Assembly: GCA_902825855.1 (NCBI GenBank)
Contig: CADECW010000004.1
Span: 1 to 64,000, forward strand
Direction of reading: 5' to 3'
DNA: 64,000 nucleotides
Source: an uncultured Rhodospirillales bacterium
GTDB lineage: Bacteria > Pseudomonadota > Alphaproteobacteria > Reyranellales > Reyranellaceae
Of the stretch, positions 8,280 to 17,259 are shown one piece after another. The notes beneath the pieces are model-generated. The model had not been told where the DNA came from and made no database searches. It saw only the letters and a list, made by a program, of their open reading frames with translations. The translations under genes were made by a program, and so were the position numbers. Positions within the stretch are counted from its first letter, which is position 1; every line of letters begins with the position of its first letter.

Positions 8280-9506
8280 TTACGCGTCCGCCCCCTCCAG
8301 GACCCGGACCTTGAACCGCTCCGCAGACAGGGCCGCCACCAGCTCGCGGACATGGTCGGGGCCGCGGGTCTCGACCGTGACGTCGAGCTCGGTGCGCTTT
8401 GCCACGACACTGCCGAACAGCCGCTGGTGCTGGACCTCGACGATGTTGCCGCCCGCCTTGCCGATGAGGCCCGCGACTCGGGCGAGTTGGCCCGGCAGGT
8501 CGCTGATCATCAGCCGCAGGCGCACGATGCGACCGTCGCGTACCAGGCCACGCAGCAGCACCGAGGCCAGCAGGCGGGTATCGATGTTGCCGCCCGACAG
8601 CACCAGGCCGACCCTGCGGCCGACGAAATGCTGCGGATGGGACAGCAGCGCGGCAAGGCAGGCGGCGCCCGCGCCCTCGGCCACCGTCTTCTCGACCTCG
8701 AGGAAAAGGGCGATGGCGCGCTCGATCGCCACCTCGTCGACCACCAGAACCTGGTCGAGCAGCGCCTTCGCGATGGCAAGCGGAGTCTCGCCGATATCTC
8801 GAACTGCAATGCCCTCGGCGATGGTGTCGCCACCTGCCGTCACCGGCTCGCCGGCGAGAAGCTGGTGCATCGCCGGGAAGCTGGTGGTCTCGACGCCGAT
8901 CACCTTGATGTCGGGCTTCAGCGCGCGCGCCGCCACGGCGCAACCCCCGATCATGCCGCCGCCGCCGACCGGCGCGACCAGAGTGTCTATCTCCGGCGCG
9001 TCCTGCAGCATCTCGAGAGCGATCGTGCCCTGGCCCGCGATGATGCGCGGATCGTCATAGGGGTGGACGAAGCTGAACTCGTGGGCGTCGGCCAGGCGAT
9101 GCGCCTCGGTCGCCGCCTCGGCGAGCGTGTCGCCGTGCAGGACGACGCGCGCACCGTGGCCGCGCGTGTGCTCGACCTTGGTGTTGGGCGTGAAGGACGG
9201 CATGACGATGGTCGCGGGGATGCCCAACCGTCCGGCGTGATAGGCGACGCCCTGGGCATGGTTGCCGGCCGACATGGCGATGACGCCGCGCTTCTTCTCC
9301 TCGTCAGTGAGCTGCAGCAGCGTGTTCAGCGCCCCGCGCTCCTTGAACGATGCCGTGAACTGCAGGTTCTCGAACTTCACCCAGACATCGGCCTTGGCGA
9401 TGCGCGACAAGGTCTCGCTGCGCAGGCAGGGCGTGTGCACCACTGCATCGCCGATGCGCGCGGCGGCGAACTCGATGTCCTCGAGCGTGACGGGAAGCTC
9501 AGTCAT
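8280..9506 (-). CDS. ilvA: Threonine ammonia-lyase (threonine dehydratase) with ACT domain
   Basis: 408 residues. A PLP enzyme converting threonine to 2-oxobutanoate and ammonia. The PLP-lysine lies in SFKERGA (about residue 55), with the SAGNHAQG motif and the phosphate-binding glycine loop PVGGGGMIGG. The last about 80 residues form a small ACT domain (MISDLPGQLARVAGLIGKAGGN) for allosteric control. About 400 residues with one ACT domain is the shorter bacterial type rather than the about 500-residue E. coli IlvA. Its start overlaps the end of the enoyl-CoA hydratase gene by 8 nt, so the two are translationally coupled. Biosynthetic versus catabolic role is unsettled. Confidence 0.9.
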   Translation of the reverse strand: MTELPVTLEDIEFAAARIGDAVVHTPCLRSETLSRIAKADVWVKFENLQFTASFKERGALNTLLQLTDEEKKRGVIAMSAGNHAQGVAYHAGRLGIPATIVMPSFTPNTKVEHTRGHGARVVLHGDTLAEAATEAHRLADAHEFSFVHPYDDPRIIAGQGTIALEMLQDAPEIDTLVAPVGGGGMIGGCAVAARALKPDIKVIGVETTSFPAMHQLLAGEPVTAGGDTIAEGIAVRDIGETPLAIAKALLDQVLVVDEVAIERAIALFLEVEKTVAEGAGAACLAALLSHPQHFVGRRVGLVLSGGNIDTRLLASVLLRGLVRDGRIVRLRLMISDLPGQLARVAGLIGKAGGNIVEVQHQRLFGSVVAKRTELDVTVETRGPDHVRELVAALSAERFKVRVLEGADA

Positions 9507-10332
9507 CGCCGCGTTCGCGATAGTCGCCGAAGCTGGTGTCGCGTTCGCTCAGCAGGTCGGACACGCTCTTTCCGTCGCGGCGGAAGCGATTCATGTATTG
9601 CTTGCTGGGCTCGGTCTGGAAGGCGAGCGCCTGGATTTCCGTGCCGGCGCGGATGGCGGCGCGCAGGCCGGCGATCTCCATGGCGCGATGGACCGAGCGC
9701 TTGTTGATCTGGGCCAGCTCCGTCGGCAGCTTGGCGACGCGTTCGGCAATGGCCAGCACCTCGCGTTCGAGATCGGCTGCCGGATAGGAGCGCGTCGCCC
9801 AGCCCTTGGCGGCGGCATCGCGTCCCGACAGCGCATCGCCGGTCAGCATGGATTCCATCGCCTGGCGCATGCCCATCAGCCAGGGATGGAACTGCATGTC
9901 CGGAGGGCTCATCAACCGTACCGGCGGATAGCCGATCTGGGCGTCGTCGGCGACATAGACGAGGTCGCAGGCCGTCGCGAGCTCGGTGCCGCCGGCCAAA
10001 CAATAGCCATGCACCTGGGCAATCACCGGCTTGGCAAGGTCCCAGACGTGGAACCAGCCTTCGACCACATGGCGCGACCACTGCCCCAGCCCACCGGCCG
10101 AATGGTAGGGTTGGCCGACGCGATTGTCGGCCGACAGGTCGTATCCGGAGCAGAAGGCGGGGCCGGCGCCGCGGACGATCGTGACCTTGACCTCGCCGTC
10201 GCGGTCGTGCGCCTCGAGCGCGCTGAAGATCGCCCCGCGCAGCTCGTTGTTGAGGGCGTTGCGCTTTTCCGGTCGATTGAGGGTGAGACGACGCACGCCC
10301 GGCAGGGGCGTGTCGACCAACAGCACGGACAT
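9499..10332 (-). CDS. Enoyl-CoA hydratase/isomerase family protein
   Basis: 277 residues of the crotonase fold. The oxyanion-hole motifs are visible: GAGPAFCSGYDLS and HGYCLAGGTELATACDLV. The acidic catalytic positions are not the standard Glu pair, so the exact acyl-CoA reaction is open. ATG 10332 is preceded by GAGGAG at good spacing. It follows the FAD oxidase by 10 nt and overlaps ilvA by 8 nt, so oxidase, hydratase and threonine deaminase look like one operon. Confidence 0.88.
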   Translation of the reverse strand: MSVLLVDTPLPGVRRLTLNRPEKRNALNNELRGAIFSALEAHDRDGEVKVTIVRGAGPAFCSGYDLSADNRVGQPYHSAGGLGQWSRHVVEGWFHVWDLAKPVIAQVHGYCLAGGTELATACDLVYVADDAQIGYPPVRLMSPPDMQFHPWLMGMRQAMESMLTGDALSGRDAAAKGWATRSYPAADLEREVLAIAERVAKLPTELAQINKRSVHRAMEIAGLRAAIRAGTEIQALAFQTEPSKQYMNRFRRDGKSVSDLLSERDTSFGDYRERGDD

Positions 10333-10342
10333 GTCGGACTCC

Positions 10343-11674
10343 TCAGGCGGCGAAGCGGCGATCGATCCAGTCGCGCGTGCGGTACCAGGCGCCAACCATC
10401 GGCAGGAACCAGGGATCGCCGTTGTAAAGGGCGTGCTCGGGGAAATCGCGGCCATCCAGCGGATTGACCGGCGCGTTGCTGCCGCCGGCGATCTTCTTGG
10501 CGGTCTGGGTGCCGAGATAGGTCATCATCGCCACGCCGTTGCCGTTGCACGCCAGCAGGTAGTGCAGTCCCTGGTCGGTGCCCATGTGCGGCATGTAGTC
10601 GAGCGCGAAGGCGACGTTGCCCGTCCAGGCATGGGTGATGCGGATGCCTTTGAGCTGCGGGAAGCGGTCTGTCATGTACTGATAGAGCGCCGGCGCGCTG
10701 ACTTCCGGCGGCGCCGCCGTGAAGCGCGCGCGGCCGCCGAAGATCAGCCGCTTGCCGTCGGGCGAGGGCCGGTAATAGGTGAGCACGCGCTTGGTGTCGC
10801 CAATGGCGCGCATGCCGGGAATCAGGAGCTTGTCGGCGGGCTCGGGCAGGTCCTCGGTGGCGATGATGTGGCTCGCCACCGGCACGACGCGCCGCTTCAG
10901 CCGGGGCGTCAGATCGCCGGTGTAGCCGTTGGTCGCGACCACGACTTCCCTGGCTTCGATCGGCCCCTTGGCCGTCAGCACGCGCCAGCCGGTCGCCGTC
11001 TTCTCGGTGCGCTCGGCCTCGACGCGGGCGCACAGTACGGCGCCGGCGCGGTTGGCCGCTTCCAGCAGCCCCTTGTAGTAGAGCGCCGGATGCAGGTGCC
11101 CGGCGCGCGTGGCGTACATGCCGCCGTAGTAGTAGTCCGAGGCGATGTATTCGCGCTGACGCTCGCGCGGCACCATGCTCGAGCCGGCGTCGGCGTACTT
11201 GTTGTAGATCTCGACCTTGGTCGCGAGATCGTCGTAGTGGCGTGGCGTCCAGGCGCCGACGAAGCGGCCGTTGCGGTGCAGTCCGCACTCGATCTTCTCG
11301 CGGGCGATGATGTCCTCGAGCACGGTGAGCGAATCCGCGCCCGCGCCCATCAGCTCGGCCTTCTTGCGTTCGAACTCCTCGGCGATCGGGCTCTTGCCGC
11401 CCAATCCCTTGCCGAGATTGGTGCCGCCCGAGATCATGCCGCCGTTGCGCGTCGAGGCGCCGATGCCGAAATCGCCGCGCTCGAGCACTACGGCGCCGAT
11501 ACCGTTGCGCCTGAGCTCGAGTGCCGTCGACAGACCGCCGTATCCTGCACCGACGATCACCACGTCGGTCCTGGCCGGCGGGTCCTGCGAGAGTGCGTTG
11601 TTGGGCGTCCAGGCCTCCCACCACCAGGGTGCGGCCTTGAAATCGGGATGGAAGATTTCTTTTCCGGGACTCAT
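10343..11674 (-). CDS. FAD-dependent amino-acid/amine oxidoreductase (DAO family)
   Basis: 443 residues. The N-terminal Rossmann motif VVIVGAGYGGLSTALELRRNG (about 38-58) followed by VVLERGDFGIGASTRNGGM identifies the DAO superfamily. Relatives include D-amino-acid dehydrogenase, glycine/sarcosine oxidase and gamma-glutamylputrescine oxidase. The N-terminal PWWWEAWTP segment and the C-terminal GNGVAMMTYLG resemble the PuuB/ordL-like subgroup. The likely reaction is oxidative deamination of an amine or secondary amino acid. First gene of the presumed oxidase-hydratase-ilvA unit. The substrate is not readable. Confidence 0.88.
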   Translation of the reverse strand: MSPGKEIFHPDFKAAPWWWEAWTPNNALSQDPPARTDVVIVGAGYGGLSTALELRRNGIGAVVLERGDFGIGASTRNGGMISGGTNLGKGLGGKSPIAEEFERKKAELMGAGADSLTVLEDIIAREKIECGLHRNGRFVGAWTPRHYDDLATKVEIYNKYADAGSSMVPRERQREYIASDYYYGGMYATRAGHLHPALYYKGLLEAANRAGAVLCARVEAERTEKTATGWRVLTAKGPIEAREVVVATNGYTGDLTPRLKRRVVPVASHIIATEDLPEPADKLLIPGMRAIGDTKRVLTYYRPSPDGKRLIFGGRARFTAAPPEVSAPALYQYMTDRFPQLKGIRITHAWTGNVAFALDYMPHMGTDQGLHYLLACNGNGVAMMTYLGTQTAKKIAGGSNAPVNPLDGRDFPEHALYNGDPWFLPMVGAWYRTRDWIDRRFAA

Positions 11675-11770
11675 GTGAAACTCTCGTTCGCTCTGCCGTC
11701 CTGAGCGTAGTGAAGGAGCCCATCGCCGTTGATCGTCGATGAGAACCTTTGCTGCGATGGGATGACCGAC

Positions 11771-11944
11771 TTAGAAGTCGGTCACCTTGCCGTTGAACTG
11801 CCAGTCGCCGTAGCGCGTCGGCTCGGGACCCGGCGGACCGCCGATCTCCTCGACCTTTTTCGGCTGAGGCGGTGAAGTGGGCTTGGCCGGCTGGGGATAG
11901 GCCGTTTCGGCGGCGGGTTTCTTGCTGTCGGTCATGGTCCGCAT
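11771..11944 (-). CDS. DUF1674 protein, SdhAF4-like succinate dehydrogenase assembly factor
   Basis: 57 residues. The C-terminal half, [19 protein letters not shown], is the hallmark of the DUF1674/SDHAF4 family, which in eukaryotes assists flavinylated SdhA during complex II assembly. The N-terminus is a Pro/Lys-rich linker. ATG 11944 is chosen because GGGGAG lies 7 nt upstream; the ATG at 11935 lacks a well-placed ribosome site. Divergent from htpX, with 51 nt between starts. Confidence 0.85.
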   Translation of the reverse strand: MRTMTDSKKPAAETAYPQPAKPTSPPQPKKVEEIGGPPGPEPTRYGDWQFNGKVTDF

Positions 11945-11995
11945 GATGCCGCTCCCCGCCTTGATTCGCCACAGTTGCGGACCATCTTTCCGGCC

Positions 11996-12937
11996 ATGAA
12001 TTACTTTCGCACTGCCCTTCTTCTGGCGGCCCTGACCGGCTTCTTCCTGGTCGTCGGCTACCTCCTGGGTGGCCAGTCCGGCCTCATCCTGGCGCTCGTC
12101 GGGGCGCTGGGCATGAACCTGTTCGCCTACTGGAACAGCGACAAGATGGTCCTGCGCATGGCCAACGCGCAGGAGGTCGGCCCCAACGAGGCGCCCGAGC
12201 TCTACGGCATCGTGCAGGACCTCGCTCAGCGCGGCGGCCTGCCGATGCCGCGCGTCTACGTCATCGACGAGGAGCAGCCCAACGCCTTTGCGACGGGCCG
12301 CAATCCCGAGAACGCCGCCGTGGCCGCGACGACCGGCCTGCTGCGCCATCTGAGCCGCGACGAGGTCACCGGCGTGATGGCGCACGAGCTCAGTCACGTC
12401 CGCCATCGCGACACGCTCACCATGACGATCGCCGCCACGCTCGCCGGCGCCATCGGCATGCTCGCGAGCTTCGGTGGCCTGATGGGCGGCGGCCGCGACG
12501 AGAACGGCCGGCCGATGATGGGCGGGATCGCGGCCATCGCCATGATGATCCTGGCGCCGCTGGTTGCCTCGCTGGTCCAGATGGCGATCAGCCGCAGTCG
12601 CGAGTACGAGGCCGACCGCATGGGCGCGGAGATGTCCGGTCAGCCGCTGTGGCTCGCCTCGGCGCTGGCCAAGCTGCACGCCGGCACGCAGCAGATCCCC
12701 AACCAGGCGGCGGAGGCCAACCCGGCGACGGCGCATCTCTACATCGCCAACCCGTTGTCGGCCGGCGGCCTTCGCAGCCTGTTCTCGACCCATCCGCCGA
12801 TGGAAGAGCGTATCGCGCGTCTCGAGGCGATGGCCGGCCAGACGGCGGGCTTTGCCCGTGCGCGGCCGCAGATGTCGGCCAATGGACCGTGGACCAATCC
12901 CGCACCGCAGGCGCCGCGTCGCGGCCCCTGGGGGTGA
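11996..12937 (+). CDS. htpX: Membrane zinc metalloprotease HtpX
   Basis: 313 residues, M48B family. Two N-terminal transmembrane helices (about 7-45) are followed by the cytoplasmic protease domain with the zinc site [13 protein letters not shown] (HExxH, about residue 130), two further hydrophobic segments, and the third-ligand region [17 protein letters not shown]. It degrades misfolded membrane proteins as part of envelope quality control, overlapping with FtsH. ATG 11996 gives the canonical [14 protein letters not shown] start. It converges with rmuC. Confidence 0.95.
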   Translation: MNYFRTALLLAALTGFFLVVGYLLGGQSGLILALVGALGMNLFAYWNSDKMVLRMANAQEVGPNEAPELYGIVQDLAQRGGLPMPRVYVIDEEQPNAFATGRNPENAAVAATTGLLRHLSRDEVTGVMAHELSHVRHRDTLTMTIAATLAGAIGMLASFGGLMGGGRDENGRPMMGGIAAIAMMILAPLVASLVQMAISRSREYEADRMGAEMSGQPLWLASALAKLHAGTQQIPNQAAEANPATAHLYIANPLSAGGLRSLFSTHPPMEERIARLEAMAGQTAGFARARPQMSANGPWTNPAPQAPRRGPWG

Positions 12938-12952
12938 TAGCTCGCGTAAGGC

Positions 12953-14038
12953 CTACTTCCTCGCCTTTCCGTTTTCCGTGAACGGCAGCGATGCTTCCTG
13001 AGATTTCGGCAGGCTCGGCTCGTCACCCAGGTCGACGTCGAGGATGCGCTGGCCGCGCCTGGTGATGCGATCGGCCGAAATATCGATCTCGCGCAGGTCC
13101 TTTTCGGTCTGTCCGAAATGCGTCTTGAGCCGGTCGATGCGGTCGCCGAGGCGCCGCACGTCCTCCATCAGGAGGCCGACAGTCTTCTGGATTTCACCGG
13201 CCTGCTCGCGCATGCGGACGTCCTTGAGCACGGCACGCACCGTGTTGAGCGTCGCCATCATGGTCGTCGGCGACACGATCCAGACGCGGGCGCGGTAGCT
13301 CTCTTCGACCAGCCCGGTGAAGTTGGCGTGCAGCTCGGCGTAGATCGCCTCCGATGGCAGGAACATCAGCGCTGATTCGGCGGTCTCGCCCGGGATGATG
13401 TACTTGTCGCGGATGTCGCCGATGTGCTTGCGCATGGCTTGCTGAAAGGCGCGCTGCGCCACCAGCAGCGCCGGGCCATCGCCCGCCGGCACGGCGCGCA
13501 GCGCACTGTAGCTTTCCAGCGGGAACTTGGCGTCGATGGCGATCGAGCCCGGCGGGTTGGGCAGCCGCAGTATGCAGTCGGCGCGCACGCCGGACGACAG
13601 CGTGCACTGGAATTCGTAGACCTGCGGCGGCAGCGCGCTCTGCACGAGATCGTTCAGCTGCACTTCGCCGAACGCTCCGCGCGCCTGCTTGTTCGACAGC
13701 ACCTCCTGCAGGCTCACCACCTGGGTCGAGAGATCGCCGATCTTCTTCTGCGCCTCGTCGATGCGTGCCAGCCGTTCGCGCAAATCGGTGACGATCTGGC
13801 CTGTGGCCTTCTCGGTGCGGTCGAGCCGCTCGCCGACCGCCTTGGCAAGCGCCTGCTCCTGCTCGCGCAGCGAACGCTCGACCCGCTGCACGGTCTCGGC
13901 CTGCTGGCTCAGCGCCAGACCGAGCTGCTGGCGCATTTGCTCGGCCTCGCGGCTGTTGCCCTGGCGCAGCATGAAGACGGCAAGAACCACGCCGAGCAGC
14001 ACGACGATGGCCAGAAGGATGATCGTCAAAAGATCCAT
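12953..14038 (-). CDS. rmuC: DNA recombination protein RmuC
   Basis: 361 residues. An N-terminal membrane anchor (LLTIILLAIVVLLGVVLAVF) precedes a long Gln/Glu/Arg-rich coiled coil (about 25-120), then the nuclease-like RmuC domain with VQLNDLVQSALPP, DAKFPLESY and the region around GETAESALMFLPSEAIYA. E. coli RmuC limits inversions between short repeats. ATG 14038 is used because the longer frame from 14074 adds only residues before the anchor. Divergent from the HAD nucleotidase gene. Confidence 0.92.
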   Translation of the reverse strand: MDLLTIILLAIVVLLGVVLAVFMLRQGNSREAEQMRQQLGLALSQQAETVQRVERSLREQEQALAKAVGERLDRTEKATGQIVTDLRERLARIDEAQKKIGDLSTQVVSLQEVLSNKQARGAFGEVQLNDLVQSALPPQVYEFQCTLSSGVRADCILRLPNPPGSIAIDAKFPLESYSALRAVPAGDGPALLVAQRAFQQAMRKHIGDIRDKYIIPGETAESALMFLPSEAIYAELHANFTGLVEESYRARVWIVSPTTMMATLNTVRAVLKDVRMREQAGEIQKTVGLLMEDVRRLGDRIDRLKTHFGQTEKDLREIDISADRITRRGQRILDVDLGDEPSLPKSQEASLPFTENGKARK

Positions 14039-14097
14039 TGCCGCTCTTATAAGCCCCCGGCTCGACAAGCGCACCGACGGCGGCTAATCCATCAACA

Positions 14098-14778
14098 ATG
14101 CCGCCAAAACAAGATCCCGACGTCTGGCTGTTCGACCTCGACAACACGCTCTACCCGGCGCGCTGCAACCTGTTTGCCCAGATCGACGTGCGCATCGGGC
14201 GCTATATCGCCGACCTGCTCAAGGTCGATGCCGACGAGGCGCGGCGCGTTCAGAAACAGTACTGGCGCGAGCACGGCACTTCCATGCGCGGGATGATGAC
14301 CCTGCACGGCGTCGATCCCACGCATTTCCTCGATTACGTGCACGACATCGACTACTCGCCGGTCGAGGCCAACCCCGCGCTCGAGGCTTCGCTCAAGGCG
14401 CTGCCCGGCCGCAAGCTCATCTTCACCGCGGGTGACGTGCCGCATGCCGAGCGGGTCATGGAGCGGCTCGGCGTGGCCCATCACTTCGAAGCGATCTTCG
14501 ACATCGCCGCCGGCGACTATTGGCCGAAGCCGCACAAGCAGATCTACGAGAAGCTGATCGTGAAGCACGGCGTCGATCCGACACGCGCCTGCATGGCCGA
14601 CGACATGGCCGTCAACCTGAAGCCTGCCGGCGACATGGGCATGCGCACGGTGTGGATCCGCACCGAGGAGAGCGTGAAGCGCGCGGCTGGAGTCGATCTC
14701 AGCCATATCCATCACGAGACCGACGATCTCGCGACCTGGCTGGTCGAATGGCTGGCTGAAAGGAAAGTCCAGAAGTGA
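14098..14778 (+). CDS. HAD-superfamily pyrimidine 5'-nucleotidase
   Basis: 226 residues. Motif I DLDNTLYP (about residues 12-19) supplies the nucleophilic aspartate; motif II is in KLIFTAGD, motif III the Lys of YWPKPHKQ, motif IV MADDMAVNLKPA. The cap between motifs I and II (DVRIGRYIADLLKVD) matches the SDT1/PhoG-type family that dephosphorylates pyrimidine nucleotides. Its stop codon overlaps the GTG start of the next gene (GTGA), so it is coupled to the reductase pair downstream. Confidence 0.88.
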   Translation: MPPKQDPDVWLFDLDNTLYPARCNLFAQIDVRIGRYIADLLKVDADEARRVQKQYWREHGTSMRGMMTLHGVDPTHFLDYVHDIDYSPVEANPALEASLKALPGRKLIFTAGDVPHAERVMERLGVAHHFEAIFDIAAGDYWPKPHKQIYEKLIVKHGVDPTRACMADDMAVNLKPAGDMGMRTVWIRTEESVKRAAGVDLSHIHHETDDLATWLVEWLAERKVQK

Positions 14779-15707
14779 AGATCCTGATTCTCGGCGCCGG
14801 CGCCGTCGGCGGCTATTGGGGCGCGCGCCTCAGCCAGGCCGCTATCGACACCACCTTCCTGCTGCGCGAAAAGCGCGCCGAACTGGTGCGGCGCAACGGC
14901 CTGGTGGTGAAAAGCCCGAAGGGCGACTTCACCGTACCGGTCAAGGTGGTGACGCGCGGCGACGAAGGCGGTCCGTATGACGTCGTGGTCCTGGCCTGCA
15001 AGGGCTACGACCTCGACTCGGCCATCGAATCGATTGCGCCGGCGGTCGGACCGGACACGACCATCGTGCCCATGCTGAATGGCCACGCCCATTTCGCCAC
15101 GTTGGACGCTCGCTTCGGTGCGGCCCGCGTCGCCGGCGGACTGGCGCGAATCTCCGGCATGTTGGGACCGAACGGCGAGATCCTCCACAGCGGCGCCTCG
15201 GGCGTGTCGTTCGGCGAGCGCGACGGCAAGCCGCCGCGCAAAGTCCTCGTCGCGCTCGATGCCGCCTGCAAGAAGGCCGGCATCGACGGCGGGATGAACC
15301 CCGACATCAACCAGGACCTTTGGGACAAGTGGGTGATGCTGGGGACGATCGCCTCGATGTGCGCAGCGATGCGCGGCACGGTGGGCGATATCGTCGCCGC
15401 CGAGGATGGCGCCGCGCTGATGCGCGAGACACTGGAGGAATGCTGCCGGGTCGCGGCGGCCGCCGGCCACGCGCCCAGCGACAAGGTGCGGACCGTCATC
15501 GAGAGCGGCCTGACCCAGCCGGGCGGCAAGGCGGTGGCCTCGATCCTGGGCGATATCGAGAAGGGCGGCGCGGTCGAGGCGCGTTCGATCGTGGGCGACA
15601 TGCTGATGCGGGCCCGCAAGGCCGGGCTGCCGGCGCCCAACCTGCGCTTCGCCTATGCCCATCTGCAGGCTTACGAGGCGCGTCGCGCAAGAGGAGCGTT
15701 GAAGTGA
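14775..15707 (+). CDS. Ketopantoate reductase-family NAD(P)-dependent dehydrogenase, copy 1
   Basis: 310 residues from GTG 14775 (VKILILGAGAVGGYWGARL). N-terminal Rossmann GxGxxG, then the C-terminal ApbA/PanE helical domain. The catalytic Lys is conserved in LWDKWVMLGTIASM, but the Asn residues that PanE uses to bind ketopantoate (KLAVNCVIN-type motif) are not present. It may therefore reduce another 2-oxo acid rather than supply pantothenate. It overlaps the HAD gene and the second copy by GTGA junctions on either side. Confidence 0.85.
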   Translation: MKILILGAGAVGGYWGARLSQAAIDTTFLLREKRAELVRRNGLVVKSPKGDFTVPVKVVTRGDEGGPYDVVVLACKGYDLDSAIESIAPAVGPDTTIVPMLNGHAHFATLDARFGAARVAGGLARISGMLGPNGEILHSGASGVSFGERDGKPPRKVLVALDAACKKAGIDGGMNPDINQDLWDKWVMLGTIASMCAAMRGTVGDIVAAEDGAALMRETLEECCRVAAAAGHAPSDKVRTVIESGLTQPGGKAVASILGDIEKGGAVEARSIVGDMLMRARKAGLPAPNLRFAYAHLQAYEARRARGALK

Positions 15708-16651
15708 AGATCCTGATCCTGGGCGCCGGCGCCATCGGCGGATATGTCGGCGGGCGCCTGCAGCAATGCGGCGCCGACGTCACCTTCCTGGTCCGTCCGG
15801 CGCGCCGCGAGCGGCTGGAGCGCGACGGCCTGGTGATCAAGAGCACCAAGGGCGACATCACCCAGAAGGTGAAGACCGTCTTGCGCGGCGCCGAAGGCGG
15901 CCCCTACGACATCGTGCTGCTGACGGCCAAGGCCTACGACTTGGACTCGGCCATCGAGGCGATCGCGCCGGCGGTCGGACCGAACACGACTTTGGTGCCG
16001 CTGCTCAACGGCATGCGCCACATCGACATGCTGGCGGCGAAGTTCGGCGATGCCAAGGTCGTTGGCGGCCTGGCGCGCGTCGGCGTCACGCTGTCGCCCG
16101 AGGGCGCGATCCTGCACACCAGTCCGTTCGCCGCGACCTCCTTCGGCGAGCGCGGGGCCACGCCGGCGCGGCCGGCGCTGGTCGAGCTCGATGCCGCGAT
16201 CAAGAAGAGCGGCATCGAAGGCGGCCTGCACAAGAACATCGTCCAGGATCTCTGGGACAAGTGGATCATGCTCTGCTCGCTGGCGGCGATGACCTGCCTG
16301 ATGCGCGGCACGGTCGGCGACATCCTCGAGGCGGTCGAAGGCGAGGCCATCATGCTCGAGACCGTCGAGGAATGCCGCAAGGTGGCGGCCGCCGCCGGCG
16401 GCGATCCCGGCGAAAAGGGCATGCAGAACGTCAAGGGCTACCTCACCCAGAAGGGCTCGCGCTTCGCCGCCTCGATGCTGCACGACCTCGAGAAGACCGC
16501 GATGGTCGAGGCCGACCACATCGTCGGCGACATGATCGAGCGCGCCAGGAAGGCGGGCATCGCCACGCCCAACCTGCGCATGGCCTATGCTCATTTGCAG
16601 GTCTATCTGGCCCGACGCGCCCGCGGCGGCATCGGCAAACCCGCCCTTTAG
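15704..16651 (+). CDS. Ketopantoate reductase-family NAD(P)-dependent dehydrogenase, copy 2
   Basis: 315 residues from GTG 15704, preceded by AGAGGAG and overlapping copy 1's stop (GTGA). It is a clear tandem paralogue: VKILILGAGAIGGYVGGRL, the shared DLDSAIEAIAPAVGPNTT region and LWDKWIMLCSLAAM with the same Lys kept and Asn lost. The pair most likely arose by local duplication and then diverged. They could form hetero- or homodimers, as family members often dimerise. Substrate unknown; a pantothenate role is not supported by the binding motif. Confidence 0.85.
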   Translation: MKILILGAGAIGGYVGGRLQQCGADVTFLVRPARRERLERDGLVIKSTKGDITQKVKTVLRGAEGGPYDIVLLTAKAYDLDSAIEAIAPAVGPNTTLVPLLNGMRHIDMLAAKFGDAKVVGGLARVGVTLSPEGAILHTSPFAATSFGERGATPARPALVELDAAIKKSGIEGGLHKNIVQDLWDKWIMLCSLAAMTCLMRGTVGDILEAVEGEAIMLETVEECRKVAAAAGGDPGEKGMQNVKGYLTQKGSRFAASMLHDLEKTAMVEADHIVGDMIERARKAGIATPNLRMAYAHLQVYLARRARGGIGKPAL

Positions 16652-16857
16652 GCTTGACCTTTCCGCGTCGTACCCCAACTCTTGGAGTATGAGGAAAGCC
16701 GCCGCGTATTCGTTGGTGGCGCTCCGGAACCAACCGGGCGCCGAAGCGTAACTCAAGGTCCGGCCCGCTTGCTGCGCCCGACCTTGGGGCGCACGCTTCG
16801 TCTTGGAACGAAGCCCAACCCTCTAAGACAATCGGAGTGCTTTTCAGGAGATCGTCC

Positions 16858-17256
16858 ATGCGCGACGTCGTTCGTACCCGCTCGGTTCCCCAGATCATCG
16901 TCAGCAATGCCGACTACGAACGGCTGACCGATCTCGCCACCGCGTCGCTCGAACGGCTTCCCGAGGTCGCGAACGAGCTCCTGTCGGAAATGGATCGCGC
17001 CAAGGTCGTGCAGGACGGCAGCGTGCCGGCCAACGTCGTGCGCATGGGCTCGACCGTCACCTTCCGCTCGGACGACGGCAACACCCGCACGTTCAAGCTG
17101 GTCTATCCCGCCGAGGAGAGCCTGGACGAGCATCGCATCTCGGTGATGACGCCGGTCGGCGCTGCCCTGATCGGCCTCGCCGAGGGCCAGTCGATCTCGT
17201 GGACGGCGCGCGACGGCCGGCGCCACGAACTCACCGTCCAGAAGGTGAAGAACTGA
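16858..17256 (+). CDS. rnk: Nucleoside diphosphate kinase regulator Rnk (GreA/GreB-like)
   Basis: 132 residues from ATG 16858, with AGGAGA 7 nt upstream. The N-terminus IIVSNADYERLTDLA is the Rnk coiled-coil start. The C-terminal FKBP-like GreA/B domain runs from VRMGSTVTFRSDDG through VMTPVGAALIGLAEGQSISW. Rnk binds RNA polymerase in the secondary channel, as Gre factors do, and affects nucleoside diphosphate kinase levels. It converges with the TRAP permease gene, with a 3-nt gap. The 206-nt upstream gap has two small hairpins and no gene. Confidence 0.92.
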   Translation: MRDVVRTRSVPQIIVSNADYERLTDLATASLERLPEVANELLSEMDRAKVVQDGSVPANVVRMGSTVTFRSDDGNTRTFKLVYPAEESLDEHRISVMTPVGAALIGLAEGQSISWTARDGRRHELTVQKVKN

Positions 17257-17259
17257 GCT

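Noticed and set aside
7368-9707. Long open frame on the plus strand (about 780 codons)
   Set aside because: It lies antisense to purH and ilvA, whose products are unmistakable. Its translation is low-complexity (His/Arg/Asp/Gly), a usual artefact of high-GC genes.
11693-11770. Possible further repeat copy (CTGAGCGTAGTGAAGGA and a GATCGTCGATG hairpin)
   Set aside because: It resembles short extragenic repeats in other alphaproteobacteria but does not match the 120-bp element, and there is no second copy in the window to support it.
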